Shown here in pieces: positions 7,852 to 16,433 of a stretch of 64,000 nt of DNA (positions are counted from its first letter, which is position 1; each line of letters starts with the position of its first letter). Location of the stretch: contig NZ_LJHQ01000024.1 of assembly GCF_001295925.1 (NCBI RefSeq), forward strand, positions 62,001 through 126,000, read 5' to 3'. A program made the translations under genes and the position numbers. This DNA comes from Allobosea sp. AAP35 (GTDB taxonomy: Bacteria; Pseudomonadota; Alphaproteobacteria; Rhizobiales; Beijerinckiaceae). A model generated the notes under the pieces. That model did no database searches and was not told where the DNA came from. It worked only from the letters and a program-made list of their open reading frames with translations.

Positions 7852-9314
7852 GCGCCCCGATGAGCGAGACGCCCTTCATCGCCGATCTCGTCCTCACAGG
7901 CGGCACGATCGTCACCGGCAAGACGCGCTATCGCGCCGATGTCGCCATCAAGGACGGGTTGATCGCGCTGATCGGCGAGCCGGCCGCGATGCCGGCCGCT
8001 CACGAAACCGTCGATGTCTCCGGCCAGTTCCTGCTGCCCGGCGCCATCGACGTCCATGTCCATTTCCGCGAGCCCGGCTACACCCATAAGGAGGACTGGC
8101 GCACGGGCAGCGCGGCGGCCGCGATGGGCGGCACCACCACCGTCTTCGAGATGCCCAACACCAACCCGCCGACGCGCTCGGTCAAGGAACTGCGCCAGAA
8201 GCAGGAGGCGGCCGCCAAGGCCCATGTCGATTACGGCATTTACGGCCTGCTGGCGGAGGACAATATCGACGAGCTCCAGGGCCTGATCGAGGGCGGCGTC
8301 AACGCCTTCAAATGCTTCATGGGCAACACCTTCGGCAATCTGCCCTCGCCCTCGACCGGGGCGATGCTGGAGGGCTTCGAGATCATCGCGCCCTCGGGCC
8401 TGCGGATCTCGCTGCATGCCGAGACGGCCTCGATCATGGCCTGGCGCCAGCAGCGCCTGATGGAGGCCGGCCGCAACGACCCGCTTGCCCATATCGCGGC
8501 GCGCCCGGCCATCGTCGCCGCGGAAGCCGTCAGCCGCGCGGCGGAGCTGGCGGAATGGACCGGCGCGCGCATCCATATCCTGCACATCTCCTCGGCCGCC
8601 GAACTGCGCCCGCTTGCCGAAGCCAAGGCGCGCGGCGTCGAGATCACCGGCGAGACCTGCCCCTGCTATCTCCTGCTCGACTCACGCGATTATGCCCGGC
8701 TCGGCTCGATCATCCGCGTCAACCCGCCGGTGCGCGAGGCCTCGGATTCGGAAGCCATCTGGGGGGCGCTGCAGTCCGGCGTCGTCGACATGATTGCGAC
8801 CGATCACGCCCCGCACAGCGTCGAGGAGAAGACAAAGACGGTGATCTGGGAGGCCGATTGCGGCTTCCCCGGCGTCGAGACGCAGATGCCGCTGATGCTG
8901 AACGAGGTCTCGAAGGGCCGCATGACGCTGGAGCATTACGTCATGATCTCGGCCGAGAACCCGGCGAAGTCCTTCGGGCTCTGGCCGCACAAGGGCCGCA
9001 TCGAGGCCGGCGCCCATGCCGACATCGCCGTCGTCGACATGGCCCGCACCGAGACAATTCGCGCGGAGAACCTGCACTCGCGTGGCAAGATCACGCCTTT
9101 CGAGGGCGTCAGCGTCACCGGCATTCCGGTCCACACGTTGGTGCGCGGCCGCTTCGTCCAGCGCGACCGCAAGCTCGTGCCTGAGACCAGCGGCTGGGGC
9201 CGGCAGGTCACGTCGATCCAGGCGATGCCGAAACCCAGCATTCGCAACGCCGACCAGACCCTGGCCGCCTGTTTGCAGGCGCCTGCCATCACCGCGGAGG
9301 GAGCCGGGCCGTGA
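7848..9314 (+). CDS. Cyclic-amide hydrolase (allantoinase/dihydroorotase/hydantoinase family), first copy
   Basis: This 488-residue amidohydrolase opens a cyclic amide or ureide ring. The binuclear metal site is complete: H70 and H72 in DVHVHFRE, the probable carboxylated Lys155 in AFKCFMG, H190 (LHAE), H246 (RIHILHIS) and D319 (ATDHAPH). The HFREPG motif and MPNTNPPT are shared by allantoinases and type-I dihydroorotases, so the exact substrate cannot be fixed. The GTG at 7848 overlaps the SDR stop; an ATG at 7860 is an alternative start. A second, distinct member lies at 14830-16185, and having both suggests a pathway with a dedicated ring-opening step rather than pyrimidine synthesis. Confidence 0.85.
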   Translation: MSAPMSETPFIADLVLTGGTIVTGKTRYRADVAIKDGLIALIGEPAAMPAAHETVDVSGQFLLPGAIDVHVHFREPGYTHKEDWRTGSAAAAMGGTTTVFEMPNTNPPTRSVKELRQKQEAAAKAHVDYGIYGLLAEDNIDELQGLIEGGVNAFKCFMGNTFGNLPSPSTGAMLEGFEIIAPSGLRISLHAETASIMAWRQQRLMEAGRNDPLAHIAARPAIVAAEAVSRAAELAEWTGARIHILHISSAAELRPLAEAKARGVEITGETCPCYLLLDSRDYARLGSIIRVNPPVREASDSEAIWGALQSGVVDMIATDHAPHSVEEKTKTVIWEADCGFPGVETQMPLMLNEVSKGRMTLEHYVMISAENPAKSFGLWPHKGRIEAGAHADIAVVDMARTETIRAENLHSRGKITPFEGVSVTGIPVHTLVRGRFVQRDRKLVPETSGWGRQVTSIQAMPKPSIRNADQTLAACLQAPAITAEGAGP

Positions 9315-10180
9315 ACGCAGCCGTCACCGATATCGGGCTGGGCACCGCGACGCCCGCGCCGACCTTCATCGAATTCCAGGACGCCTCGATCACCTATGGC
9401 CGTGGCGCCAAGGCAGTCCAGGCGCTGGCGCCGACCTCGCTCAAGATCGGGGAGGGTGAATTCGTCGCGCTCGTCGGCCCGTCGGGCTGCGGCAAGTCGA
9501 CGATCCTGAAGATGGTCGGCGAGTTGCTGGCCCCCTCGACTGGCCATGTCTTCGTCGCCGGCCGCGAGATCGGCGCGACGCCAATCCGCATCGGCATGGC
9601 CTATCAGAACCCGACTTTGCTGCCCTGGCTCAACATCCGCGACAACGTCATGCTGCCGCTGAAGATCGTGCCGCCCTTCCGGCAGGGTTATCGCGCCAAG
9701 CGCAAGACCGAGTATCGCGACCGCGTCGAGGCCCTGCTCGATCAGGTCGGTCTCGGCGGCTTCGGCGACAAATACCCCTGGCAGCTTTCGGGCGGCATGA
9801 TGCAGCGCGCCAATCTCTGCCGCGCCTTGATCCACGACCCCGACCTCCTGCTGCTGGACGAGCCTTTCGGCGCGCTCGACCAGTTCACCCGCGAGGAACT
9901 CTGGGCGATCATGCAGGATCTCTGGCTCTCCAAGAAGCTGACCGTGCTTCTGGTCACGCATGATCTCAAGGAAGCCGCCTATCTCGCCGACCGCATCTGC
10001 GTGATGAGCGCGCGGCCCGGCCGCATTCTCGACGATTCACCCGTCGCGATCGCCCGCCCGCGCACCATCGACATGACCTTCGAGCCCGACTTCGTCGCAC
10101 TGAACCAGCGCCTGCGGGCGATGATCGTCGGCGCGCGCGGCGGCACCGGCATCGTCAGCCACCCCCCGAAACCGGTCTGA
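9311..10180 (+). CDS. ABC transporter ATPase (SsuB/TauB/NrtD type)
   Basis: The 289-residue ATPase has Walker A GPSGCGKS (residues 56-63), the signature LSGGMMQR, Walker B LLLLDEPFGALD and a switch histidine in LLVTHDLKEAA. It belongs to the group serving NMT1/THI5-like binding proteins. The GTG start at 9311 overlaps the hydrolase stop (GTGA), so enzyme and transporter are co-translated. It is the only ATPase in the cluster and presumably serves both binding proteins (5829 and 11185). Confidence 0.93.
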   Translation: MNAAVTDIGLGTATPAPTFIEFQDASITYGRGAKAVQALAPTSLKIGEGEFVALVGPSGCGKSTILKMVGELLAPSTGHVFVAGREIGATPIRIGMAYQNPTLLPWLNIRDNVMLPLKIVPPFRQGYRAKRKTEYRDRVEALLDQVGLGGFGDKYPWQLSGGMMQRANLCRALIHDPDLLLLDEPFGALDQFTREELWAIMQDLWLSKKLTVLLVTHDLKEAAYLADRICVMSARPGRILDDSPVAIARPRTIDMTFEPDFVALNQRLRAMIVGARGGTGIVSHPPKPV

Positions 10181-10215
10181 GGAGCGATCAGATGCAGCCC
10201 TCGCCACACCCTCGT

Positions 10216-10323
10216 CGTCATCCCGGACAAGCCGCGCAGCGGCGCAGGTCCGGGATACATCATAAGGCACCGTCGTGCCCTACGATGGATTCCGGGTCTG
10301 CGCTTCGCTTGCCCGGAATGACG
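10216..10323. repeat. Palindromic intergenic repeat, family A (copy 1)
   Basis: An imperfect cruciform with outer arms CGTCATCCCGG (10216-10226) and CCGGAATGACG (10313-10323) and a central GGCAC-CGTC-GTGCC hairpin. It sits between the ATPase and permease genes of one operon. A second copy with the same arms and a similar centre (CATCATAGGGC / CTACGATGGAT) is at 19856-19954, so this is a dispersed family. Confidence 0.85.
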
Positions 10324-10367
10324 CGGTGTTTCCGAGCCTCTTTGCCAATCGTGGAAGGAGGCATCTG

Positions 10368-11150
10368 ATGGAACGCCTTGGCGAAATCATCCGCGAAAAG
10401 GGTGCCTCGACCGCGCTCATCATCGGCGTCTTCGTGTTCTGGGAGCTGTTTTGCCTGATGGCGGGCATCTCCGACATCCTGCTGCCGCGCCCAACGCAGA
10501 TCATCCAGGCGCTGATCCAGTACTGGCCTGCGATCTGGCCGCACACCTGGCAGACGCTCTACACCACGCTGGTCGGCTTCAGCATCGGGGTCGCGATCGG
10601 CCTGCTGCTGGGCATCCTGATCGGCTCGTCCAAGCTCGCCTACGACACCGCCTATCCCCTGCTGGTCGGCTTTTCCTCGATCCCCAAGGTCGCGGTCGTG
10701 CCAATCTTCGTGCTCTGGTACGGCGCGGGCACCGTGCCGGCGATCCTCACCGCCATGATCATCTGCATCTTTCCGATCGTGGTGAACGTCGCGACCGGCA
10801 TCGCCACCGTCGAGCCCGAGCTCGAGGATGTCATGAAGACGCTCAAGGCGTCGAAATGGGACATCCTCTGGAATGTCAGCCTGCCGCGCGCGATGCCCTA
10901 TTTCTTCGCCGCGCTGAAGGTCGCGATCACGCTCGCCTTCGTCGGCTCGGTCGTCGCCGAGACCGTCGCCTCCAACCGGGGCATCGGCAACATGATGATG
11001 ATCGCATCATCCAGCTTCAACGTGCCGCTCGTCTTCGCCGGGCTCTTCGTCCTCGCCGGCCTGGGTGTCGCCCTCTACGTCCTGTTCTCGCTGATCGAAC
11101 GGCGCGTCACCGGCTGGGCCCACCGCAAGACCGATCTCGCCTCCGCCTGA
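10368..11150 (+). CDS. ABC transporter permease (SsuC/TauC/NrtB type)
   Basis: This 260-residue inner-membrane protein has about six hydrophobic segments and a BPD_transp_1 domain with an EAA-like loop ([20 protein letters not shown], about residues 146-165). The ATG at 10368 follows a strong GGAAGGAGG site, which decides the start; a longer frame from 10275 runs into the palindromic repeat. It forms the channel for the adjacent ATPase and two binding proteins. The 35-bp gap to the next gene indicates one transcript. Confidence 0.92.
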   Translation: MERLGEIIREKGASTALIIGVFVFWELFCLMAGISDILLPRPTQIIQALIQYWPAIWPHTWQTLYTTLVGFSIGVAIGLLLGILIGSSKLAYDTAYPLLVGFSSIPKVAVVPIFVLWYGAGTVPAILTAMIICIFPIVVNVATGIATVEPELEDVMKTLKASKWDILWNVSLPRAMPYFFAALKVAITLAFVGSVVAETVASNRGIGNMMMIASSSFNVPLVFAGLFVLAGLGVALYVLFSLIERRVTGWAHRKTDLASA

Positions 11151-11184
11151 CCTTTCCGCCAAACCCCTCTCGAAGGAGCCCGCC

Positions 11185-12228
11185 ATGCGCCGTCATTTCC
11201 TGAAAGCCACCCTTGCTGCTGCCGTCACGGCCACGCTCGGCTTCGCCGCGCCCGCTCTGGCGCAGGCCCCGACCAAGATCCGCTTCACGCTCGATTGGAA
11301 GTACCAGGGCGTCCACTCCTGGTATTTCTACGCCAAGGAGAAGGGCTATTTCGCCGCCGAGGGGCTCGATGTCACCATCGACCAGGGCGATGGCTCGGCC
11401 GCGACCGTGACGCGCATCATGGGCGGCGCCTATGACGCCGGCTTCGGCGACATGAACGCCATCATCCAGCAGTCCGTGAACAAGCCGGGCGAGCAGCCGG
11501 TGATGGTCTACATGATCTACAACAAGGCGCCCTTCGCGATCATTCACAAGGCCGACGGCCCGATCAAGACGCTGAAGGACCTCGAGGGCCGCAAGCTGAC
11601 CTCGCCCGCCGGCTCGGCCACGCACCGGCTGTTCCCGATCTTCGCCAAGCTCAACGGCATCGACGCCAGCAAGGTCGAGGTCGTCAACATCGCGCCTTCC
11701 GTCCAGGAGATGATGATGGTGCAAGGCCAGGTCGATGGCGGCTTCGTCTTCACCGTGACCTCCTACATGAACCTGATCGGGATGAAGCAGAACCCCGACA
11801 AGGACTACAAGTTCATCATGTATTCCGACCATGGCATCGAGTCCTACTCGAACGGCGTGATGGTTTCGCAGAAGCTGATCAAGGACAATCCCAAGGCCGT
11901 CGCCGGCCTCGTCCGGGCGATCAACAAGGCGATGCTCGAACTCGCCGCCAACCCTGCCGAGGGCGGCAAGGTCATGAACCGGGTCGAGCCCACGGTGAAC
12001 GCCGATATCGAGGCCCAGCGCATCGCCTTCACCTACAAGGCCCACATGTACACTCCCGAGACCCAGAAGCTCGGCGCCGGCGACGTGTCGGACTCGCGCA
12101 TGACCAAGGCGATCGCGCAGATCGCCGAGGCTTTCGAGCTGAAGAGCACGCCGAAGGTCGAGGACGTCTTCAACCGCTCCTTCCTGCCGCCGCAGACCGA
12201 ACGGACGATGCCGGCTCCCAAGAACTGA
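11185..12228 (+). CDS. ABC transporter substrate-binding protein, NMT1/THI5-like (second of two)
   Basis: The 347-residue protein has a Sec-type signal ([14 protein letters not shown], cleavage after APALAQ) and the same family segments as the protein at 5829-6881: [55 protein letters not shown] and GQVDGGFVF. The two differ enough to bind related but distinct ligands, or one may have replaced the other. A strong GC hairpin follows at 12259-12287, which may end or protect the transporter message. Confidence 0.9.
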   Translation: MRRHFLKATLAAAVTATLGFAAPALAQAPTKIRFTLDWKYQGVHSWYFYAKEKGYFAAEGLDVTIDQGDGSAATVTRIMGGAYDAGFGDMNAIIQQSVNKPGEQPVMVYMIYNKAPFAIIHKADGPIKTLKDLEGRKLTSPAGSATHRLFPIFAKLNGIDASKVEVVNIAPSVQEMMMVQGQVDGGFVFTVTSYMNLIGMKQNPDKDYKFIMYSDHGIESYSNGVMVSQKLIKDNPKAVAGLVRAINKAMLELAANPAEGGKVMNRVEPTVNADIEAQRIAFTYKAHMYTPETQKLGAGDVSDSRMTKAIAQIAEAFELKSTPKVEDVFNRSFLPPQTERTMPAPKN

Positions 12229-12258
12229 GCCCGCGATCCGAGCCTGCACTCCGCCCAG

Positions 12259-12287
12259 GCCGGGCGCGCTGTCTTGGCGCGCCCGGC
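12259..12287 (+). terminator. GC-rich hairpin after the second binding-protein gene
   Basis: An 11-bp perfect stem, GCCGGGCGCGC (12259-12269) against GCGCGCCCGGC (12277-12287), with a 7-nt loop, lies 30 bp after the stop. No T tract follows, so it may be a processing or stability element, or a partial terminator that lowers expression of the downstream catabolic genes. Confidence 0.5.
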
Positions 12288-12341
12288 ATCAACAGCCTCT
12301 CGCGCGGCTCCTCGCGCATCTTCGGGAGCGGACCGTCTAAC

Positions 12342-13388
12342 ATGATCGTGCTGAGCGAGGCCGATATCCGCGCCCTGATCCGCCCGGCCGAGGCCGTGGC
12401 CTTGGCGATGGAGGCCTTCCGGCTGACGGCTGCGGGCCCCGCCATGGCGCTGCGCGGAGATCTGCGGGCCGAAGAGCCGCGCCGGGGCTGCCTGCTGCTG
12501 GCCGGCAGCGCCGGCCCCGACAGCCTCTCGATCAAGACCAATGTCCATGCCCAGCCCGAGGATTCCGATGCGCCGCGCCATTGGGCGAGCCTGCTGACGC
12601 TGTGGGACTGGCAGCGTGCGCAACCGCGCGCGCTGATCTCCGCCGGGCTCTTCAACGAACACCGCACCGCGGCGGGTTTCGCCGCCGGGCTCGACCGGCT
12701 CGCCGCGCCCGACGCCACCACGGCCGCGATCTTCGGGGCCGGCCGCAGCGCCCCGCTCGCGGCCCTCTATCTCATGATCGTGCGGCCATCCCTGAAGCGC
12801 CTGTATCTGGTCGGCCGCTCATCGCAGCGGCTGGCGGCCCTGGTCGCCACGCTGTCGCGGGAACCGGCGCTCGCTGGCGTCGAGCTAGTGTCCTCCGCGA
12901 CACCAGCCGAGGCCGTCGCCGACAGCCAGATCGTCATCACCGTCACCACCTCCGAGACGCCGGTCTTTCCGGGAAAGGCCGCGCGCCCCGGCGCCTGCAT
13001 CGTGCTGGGCGGGGCTAATCGGGCGACGGCGCGCGAGGCCGACGACGATCTGATCCGCCGGGCCGACATCTATCTCGACGCCCGCGCGGATGCCTTCGCA
13101 AAGGCGGGCGATCTCGTTCAAGCGAAGGTCTCCGGCGCGCTCGACCCCGCCCGCATCCGCGCCGAGATCGGAACCCTTGTCGATGGCCCGCTCCCGCTGA
13201 GCCCGGGCGCCGATCTGACGCTCTTCAAATCGATGGGCCTGCCGCTCCAGGACGTTCTGCTGGCGCAGGCTCTGGTGGCGCGCGCGCAGGCCGGAAGCAT
13301 CGGCACGCCGATCGATCTGCGCGGTGCGCCAGAGCTGCTGGGTGTCCCGGACCTGCAGGGTGCGCCAGAGCTGCAGGGTTCGCCATGA
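12342..13388 (+). CDS. Ornithine cyclodeaminase / mu-crystallin family protein
   Basis: The 348-residue protein matches the OCD family: an N-terminal dimer region with the substrate-site SIKTNVH segment (about residues 62-68), a Rossmann NAD(P) site AIFGAGRSAPLAAL (about 128-141) and TLFKSMGLPLQDV near the end. Members act as ornithine cyclodeaminases, alanine dehydrogenases, ketimine reductases or lysine cyclodeaminases, so the reaction is open. The last ~22 residues are an unusual GAPELL-GVPDLQ-GAPELQ tail encoded by an 18-bp tandem repeat. It overlaps the next gene by 4 bp and so belongs with the two downstream amidohydrolases. Confidence 0.85.
   Translation: MIVLSEADIRALIRPAEAVALAMEAFRLTAAGPAMALRGDLRAEEPRRGCLLLAGSAGPDSLSIKTNVHAQPEDSDAPRHWASLLTLWDWQRAQPRALISAGLFNEHRTAAGFAAGLDRLAAPDATTAAIFGAGRSAPLAALYLMIVRPSLKRLYLVGRSSQRLAALVATLSREPALAGVELVSSATPAEAVADSQIVITVTTSETPVFPGKAARPGACIVLGGANRATAREADDDLIRRADIYLDARADAFAKAGDLVQAKVSGALDPARIRAEIGTLVDGPLPLSPGADLTLFKSMGLPLQDVLLAQALVARAQAGSIGTPIDLRGAPELLGVPDLQGAPELQGSP
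13323..13384 (+). repeat. 18-bp tandem repeat encoding the C-terminal tail of the OCD-family protein
   Basis: Units are at 13323-13340, 13341-13358 and 13359-13376 plus a half unit to 13384: GGTGCGCCAGAGCTGCTG, GGTGTCCCGGACCTGCAG and GGTGCGCCAGAGCTGCAG. Being a multiple of three, the array keeps frame and adds hexapeptides of the form G-x-P-(D/E)-L-x. The middle unit shares CCGGAC(C/T)TGCA with the non-coding array at 4108-4187, so both may come from the same minisatellite. Confidence 0.85.
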
Positions 13389-14833
13389 GCGAGACGTCGA
13401 TCCTGATTCGTGGCGTGCGGATTCTTGCCGGCGCGCAGGCGGCGGCGACGCCGACCGGCGACATCCTGATCCGCGACAACCGGATCGTGGCGGTGGGCGA
13501 GGTGCCGCCGCAGCCGCCGGGTTCGATCGACCGCGAGATCGACGGGCGCGGCCTGCTCGCGGCGCCCGGCCTCGTCAACGCGCATATGCATTCGCAGTCA
13601 TCGACCATGTCGGGCTTCGCAGACGGGCTGAGCCACCCGGCCTTCATGTGGCTGACACAGGCCCATACTTCGCGACGCACGCCGCAGGAGATCCGGCTCG
13701 CCGTGCTGCTCTCGGCGGTGCAGATGCTGACCACGGGGACGACGGCGCTGATCGACCATTTCCCTGGCCAGCGCTTCAGCACCGCCGACATGGACGCCGT
13801 GCTGGCCGCCTGGGAAGAGACGGGCCTGCGCGCGACGCTTGCCATGCGCTTCTTCGACGGCGTCTTCGCCGACATCCTGCCGGCCGGGATCGATGTCCCC
13901 GCCTCGGTGACAGACCTTGTCAGCGGCTCGGGCCTGCTCGCGCCGCACCCGCTGGCGCAGCTGCAGGAGCAGATGCCCGATCTGGTGGCGCGCTGGCACG
14001 GGCGTGGCGGACGGATCGCTGTCTGTCCCGCCCCCTCCAACCCCGACCGCTGCAGCGACGAGGCCCTGGTCTTCTGCGCCGAACTCGCGCAGCGGCACGA
14101 TCTCGCCCTCCACACCCATCTTTTGGAGACCCAGGCCCAGGCCCGCATCGCGCGGCAACGCTATGGCGAAAGCACGCTGGCCCATCTTGAGCGCCTCGGC
14201 ATCCTCTCCGAGCGCTGGTCCTGCGCCCATTCAATCTGGCTCGAGGACGACGATATCGCCCTCATGGCGCGGCGCGGTGCGATTGCGGTCCACAACCCCG
14301 AGAGCAATGCGCGAATCGGAACGGGGCGCATGCGGACTCCCGAGATGCTGGCGGCGGGCGTGCCGATCGCACTCGGCACCGACGGCTCCGGGGCCAACGA
14401 CAACCTCGTCATGCAAGAGGCGATGCGTGGCGCCGCCCTGCTGCACCGCTCGGACCTGCCCGACAGGCGGCACTGGGTCAGCGCGCGCGATGCCCTGCGC
14501 ATGGCGACGCTGGAGGGTGCGCGCGCGATCAGGCTGGCGGGCCAACTGGGCGAGATCGCACCGGGCCAGCTCGCCGACATCGTGCTCTACCGGCTCGACG
14601 CGCCCTGGTGGCGCCCGCTCAACGACGCCGCCTCGCAGCTCGTCTTCGCCGAAACCGGAGCCGCCGTGACGACCGCGATCGTCGATGGCCGCGTGGTGCT
14701 CGACCAGGGACGCATCACGACCTTCGACGCGCAGGCCGCTCTGGCCGAGATCGAGGGCATGGAGGCGAGCCTGCGCCTGCGCAATGCCGATCTGTTTGCC
14801 GCCGCCGATGCCATTGCGAGGGCCGTCCGATGA
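13385..14833 (+). CDS. ATZ/TRZ-type amidohydrolase (cytosine/guanine deaminase superfamily)
   Basis: This 482-residue metal-dependent hydrolase resembles AtzB/TrzN, 8-oxoguanine deaminase and thioadenosine deaminase. Metal and catalytic residues are present: H67 and H69 in NAHMHS, the LHTHLLE histidine, CAHSIWL, and the aspartate in LGTDGSGAND. It probably removes an amino group or other leaving group from an N-heterocyclic ring, in keeping with its two cyclic-amide-hydrolase neighbours. Starts and stops overlap both neighbours by 4 bp, so the three enzymes are one translational unit. Confidence 0.86.
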   Translation: MSETSILIRGVRILAGAQAAATPTGDILIRDNRIVAVGEVPPQPPGSIDREIDGRGLLAAPGLVNAHMHSQSSTMSGFADGLSHPAFMWLTQAHTSRRTPQEIRLAVLLSAVQMLTTGTTALIDHFPGQRFSTADMDAVLAAWEETGLRATLAMRFFDGVFADILPAGIDVPASVTDLVSGSGLLAPHPLAQLQEQMPDLVARWHGRGGRIAVCPAPSNPDRCSDEALVFCAELAQRHDLALHTHLLETQAQARIARQRYGESTLAHLERLGILSERWSCAHSIWLEDDDIALMARRGAIAVHNPESNARIGTGRMRTPEMLAAGVPIALGTDGSGANDNLVMQEAMRGAALLHRSDLPDRRHWVSARDALRMATLEGARAIRLAGQLGEIAPGQLADIVLYRLDAPWWRPLNDAASQLVFAETGAAVTTAIVDGRVVLDQGRITTFDAQAALAEIEGMEASLRLRNADLFAAADAIARAVR

Positions 14834-16185
14834 GCACGATGGTCGATCTTGTCATCCGCGATGCGCTGCTGGTGACCCCCGAGGCCAGCCGCCCTGGCGC
14901 GGTCGCGGTCGATGGCGGCCGCATCGTGGCGATCGGGCGCAGCGACGCGATGCCGGCGGCGCGGCGGGTGATCGATATCGGCGGCCGGCCGCTCATCCCC
15001 GGCGCGCTCGACGTCCACACCCATGTCCGCGAGCCCGGCTTCTCCCACAAGGAGACCTGGGCGACGGCCACCGCGGCCGCAGCCGTCGGCGGCGTCACCA
15101 CGATCTTCGACATGCCCAACACCAACCCGCCGACGGGCAATGCCGCAGCGGTGCGCGAGAAGATCGCGATCGCGGCGCGCCAGGCCCATGTCGATTTCGG
15201 CGTCTACGGCTATGTCGGCGAGACCAATATCGGCGATTTGCGGTCGATGGCGGACGCCGGCGCCAGCGCCTTCAAGCTCTTTCTCGGCAGCGACAACCCG
15301 CTGGTGCCCTGCCCGAATGACGGCGCCGTGCTCGACGCAATGGCGCAGATCCGGCAGACCGGCCTGCGCTGCACCGTCCATGCCGAGAACACGCCGATCC
15401 TGAACTGGCGCGGCGCGCAGATGAAGGCGGCCGGCCGCGACGATCTCTCAGCCCATCTCGCCCAGCATGCCGACATCGCGACCGTCGAGGCGGTGCAGCG
15501 CATCGCCCTGTTTTCCGAATGGACGGGCTGCAAGATCCACATCGCCCATGAGAATTGCCGCCACGCGGTCCCGGTGATCGCCGCTGCCAAGCGGCGCGGC
15601 GTCGACATCACCGCCGAGACCTGCCCGCATTATCTCCTGCTGAGCATGGACGACGCCGAGCAGGCGGGGGGAAATGCGCTGCGGGTCAAGCCGCCGGTGC
15701 GCGAGGCCGGCCATGCGGATGCCTTGTGGGCGGCCTTGCTCGACGGCACGATCGACATGATCTCGACCGACCATGCCCCGCATCCGGCGCAGGAAAAGCA
15801 CCGCGCCTCGATCTGGGAGACGTCGCCGGGCTTTCCCGGCGTCGAGACCTCAATGCGCCTGATGCTGACGGAGGTCGCCGCGGGGCGGCTGACCCTGCGG
15901 CATTACGTCAAACTGGCCTGCGAAGCGCCGGCGCGGGCCTTCGGCCTGTGGCCCCGCAAGGGCGCGCTGGTCGTCGGCGCTGATGCCGATCTCGTCGTGC
16001 TGGACCTCAATCACCGCGAGACCGTGCGCGGCGGGCAGTTTCAGTCGCTTGGCAAGGTCACGCCATTCGAGGGGCGCGAGACGATCGGGCGCGCCTCACA
16101 GACATTCGTGCGCGGGACGCTGGTGATGGATAATGGCGGCCTGGCGGGCGCGCCCGGTGTCGGACGGCCGCTGCAGCGGCCGTAG
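14830..16185 (+). CDS. Cyclic-amide hydrolase (dihydroorotase/allantoinase family), second copy
   Basis: The 451-residue enzyme has the full binuclear metal site: H63 and H65 in DVHTHVRE, probable carboxylated Lys149 (AFKLFLG), H184 (VHAE), H240 (IHIAH) and the aspartate in STDHAPH. It is related to but clearly different from the protein at 7848-9314; the pair may act on two related rings or successive steps. The ATG at 14830 overlaps the upstream stop. A perfect 20-bp palindrome (16164-16183) covers the final codons. It is the last gene of the + strand cluster and faces the nitrate operon. Confidence 0.86.
   Translation: MSTMVDLVIRDALLVTPEASRPGAVAVDGGRIVAIGRSDAMPAARRVIDIGGRPLIPGALDVHTHVREPGFSHKETWATATAAAAVGGVTTIFDMPNTNPPTGNAAAVREKIAIAARQAHVDFGVYGYVGETNIGDLRSMADAGASAFKLFLGSDNPLVPCPNDGAVLDAMAQIRQTGLRCTVHAENTPILNWRGAQMKAAGRDDLSAHLAQHADIATVEAVQRIALFSEWTGCKIHIAHENCRHAVPVIAAAKRRGVDITAETCPHYLLLSMDDAEQAGGNALRVKPPVREAGHADALWAALLDGTIDMISTDHAPHPAQEKHRASIWETSPGFPGVETSMRLMLTEVAAGRLTLRHYVKLACEAPARAFGLWPRKGALVVGADADLVVLDLNHRETVRGGQFQSLGKVTPFEGRETIGRASQTFVRGTLVMDNGGLAGAPGVGRPLQRP
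16164..16183. repeat. Perfect 20-bp palindrome at the end of the cluster
   Basis: ACGGCCGCTGCAGCGGCCGT reads the same on both strands and covers the last codons before the TAG at 16183-16185. It could fold as a 3' hairpin for the + strand message. The remaining gap to 16433 holds no gene, T-tract terminator or repeat that I could find; it separates two converging operons. Confidence 0.5.
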
Positions 16186-16433
16186 GGTCTGGCGTGGCGA
16201 AACGACAGTCTCTGGTTGTCCCAATGGTGCCCGGGCGGCGGATCGAGCCTCCGTTCCGGTCTGTTCGTCATATGACCGATGCCAGAGCCGTCAGCTCCCG
16301 CGGTGAGGCACGGCGGCTGCGGGTCGCAACCGATTTCCCGCCTCATGCCGCAGCGTTCCTCGCCGCGTCGGCGGCGCCTGTCCCGCAATATCAGTTGCGC
16401 GTGACTCGCTCCTGGGCACCTGCCCCTTGGCGA

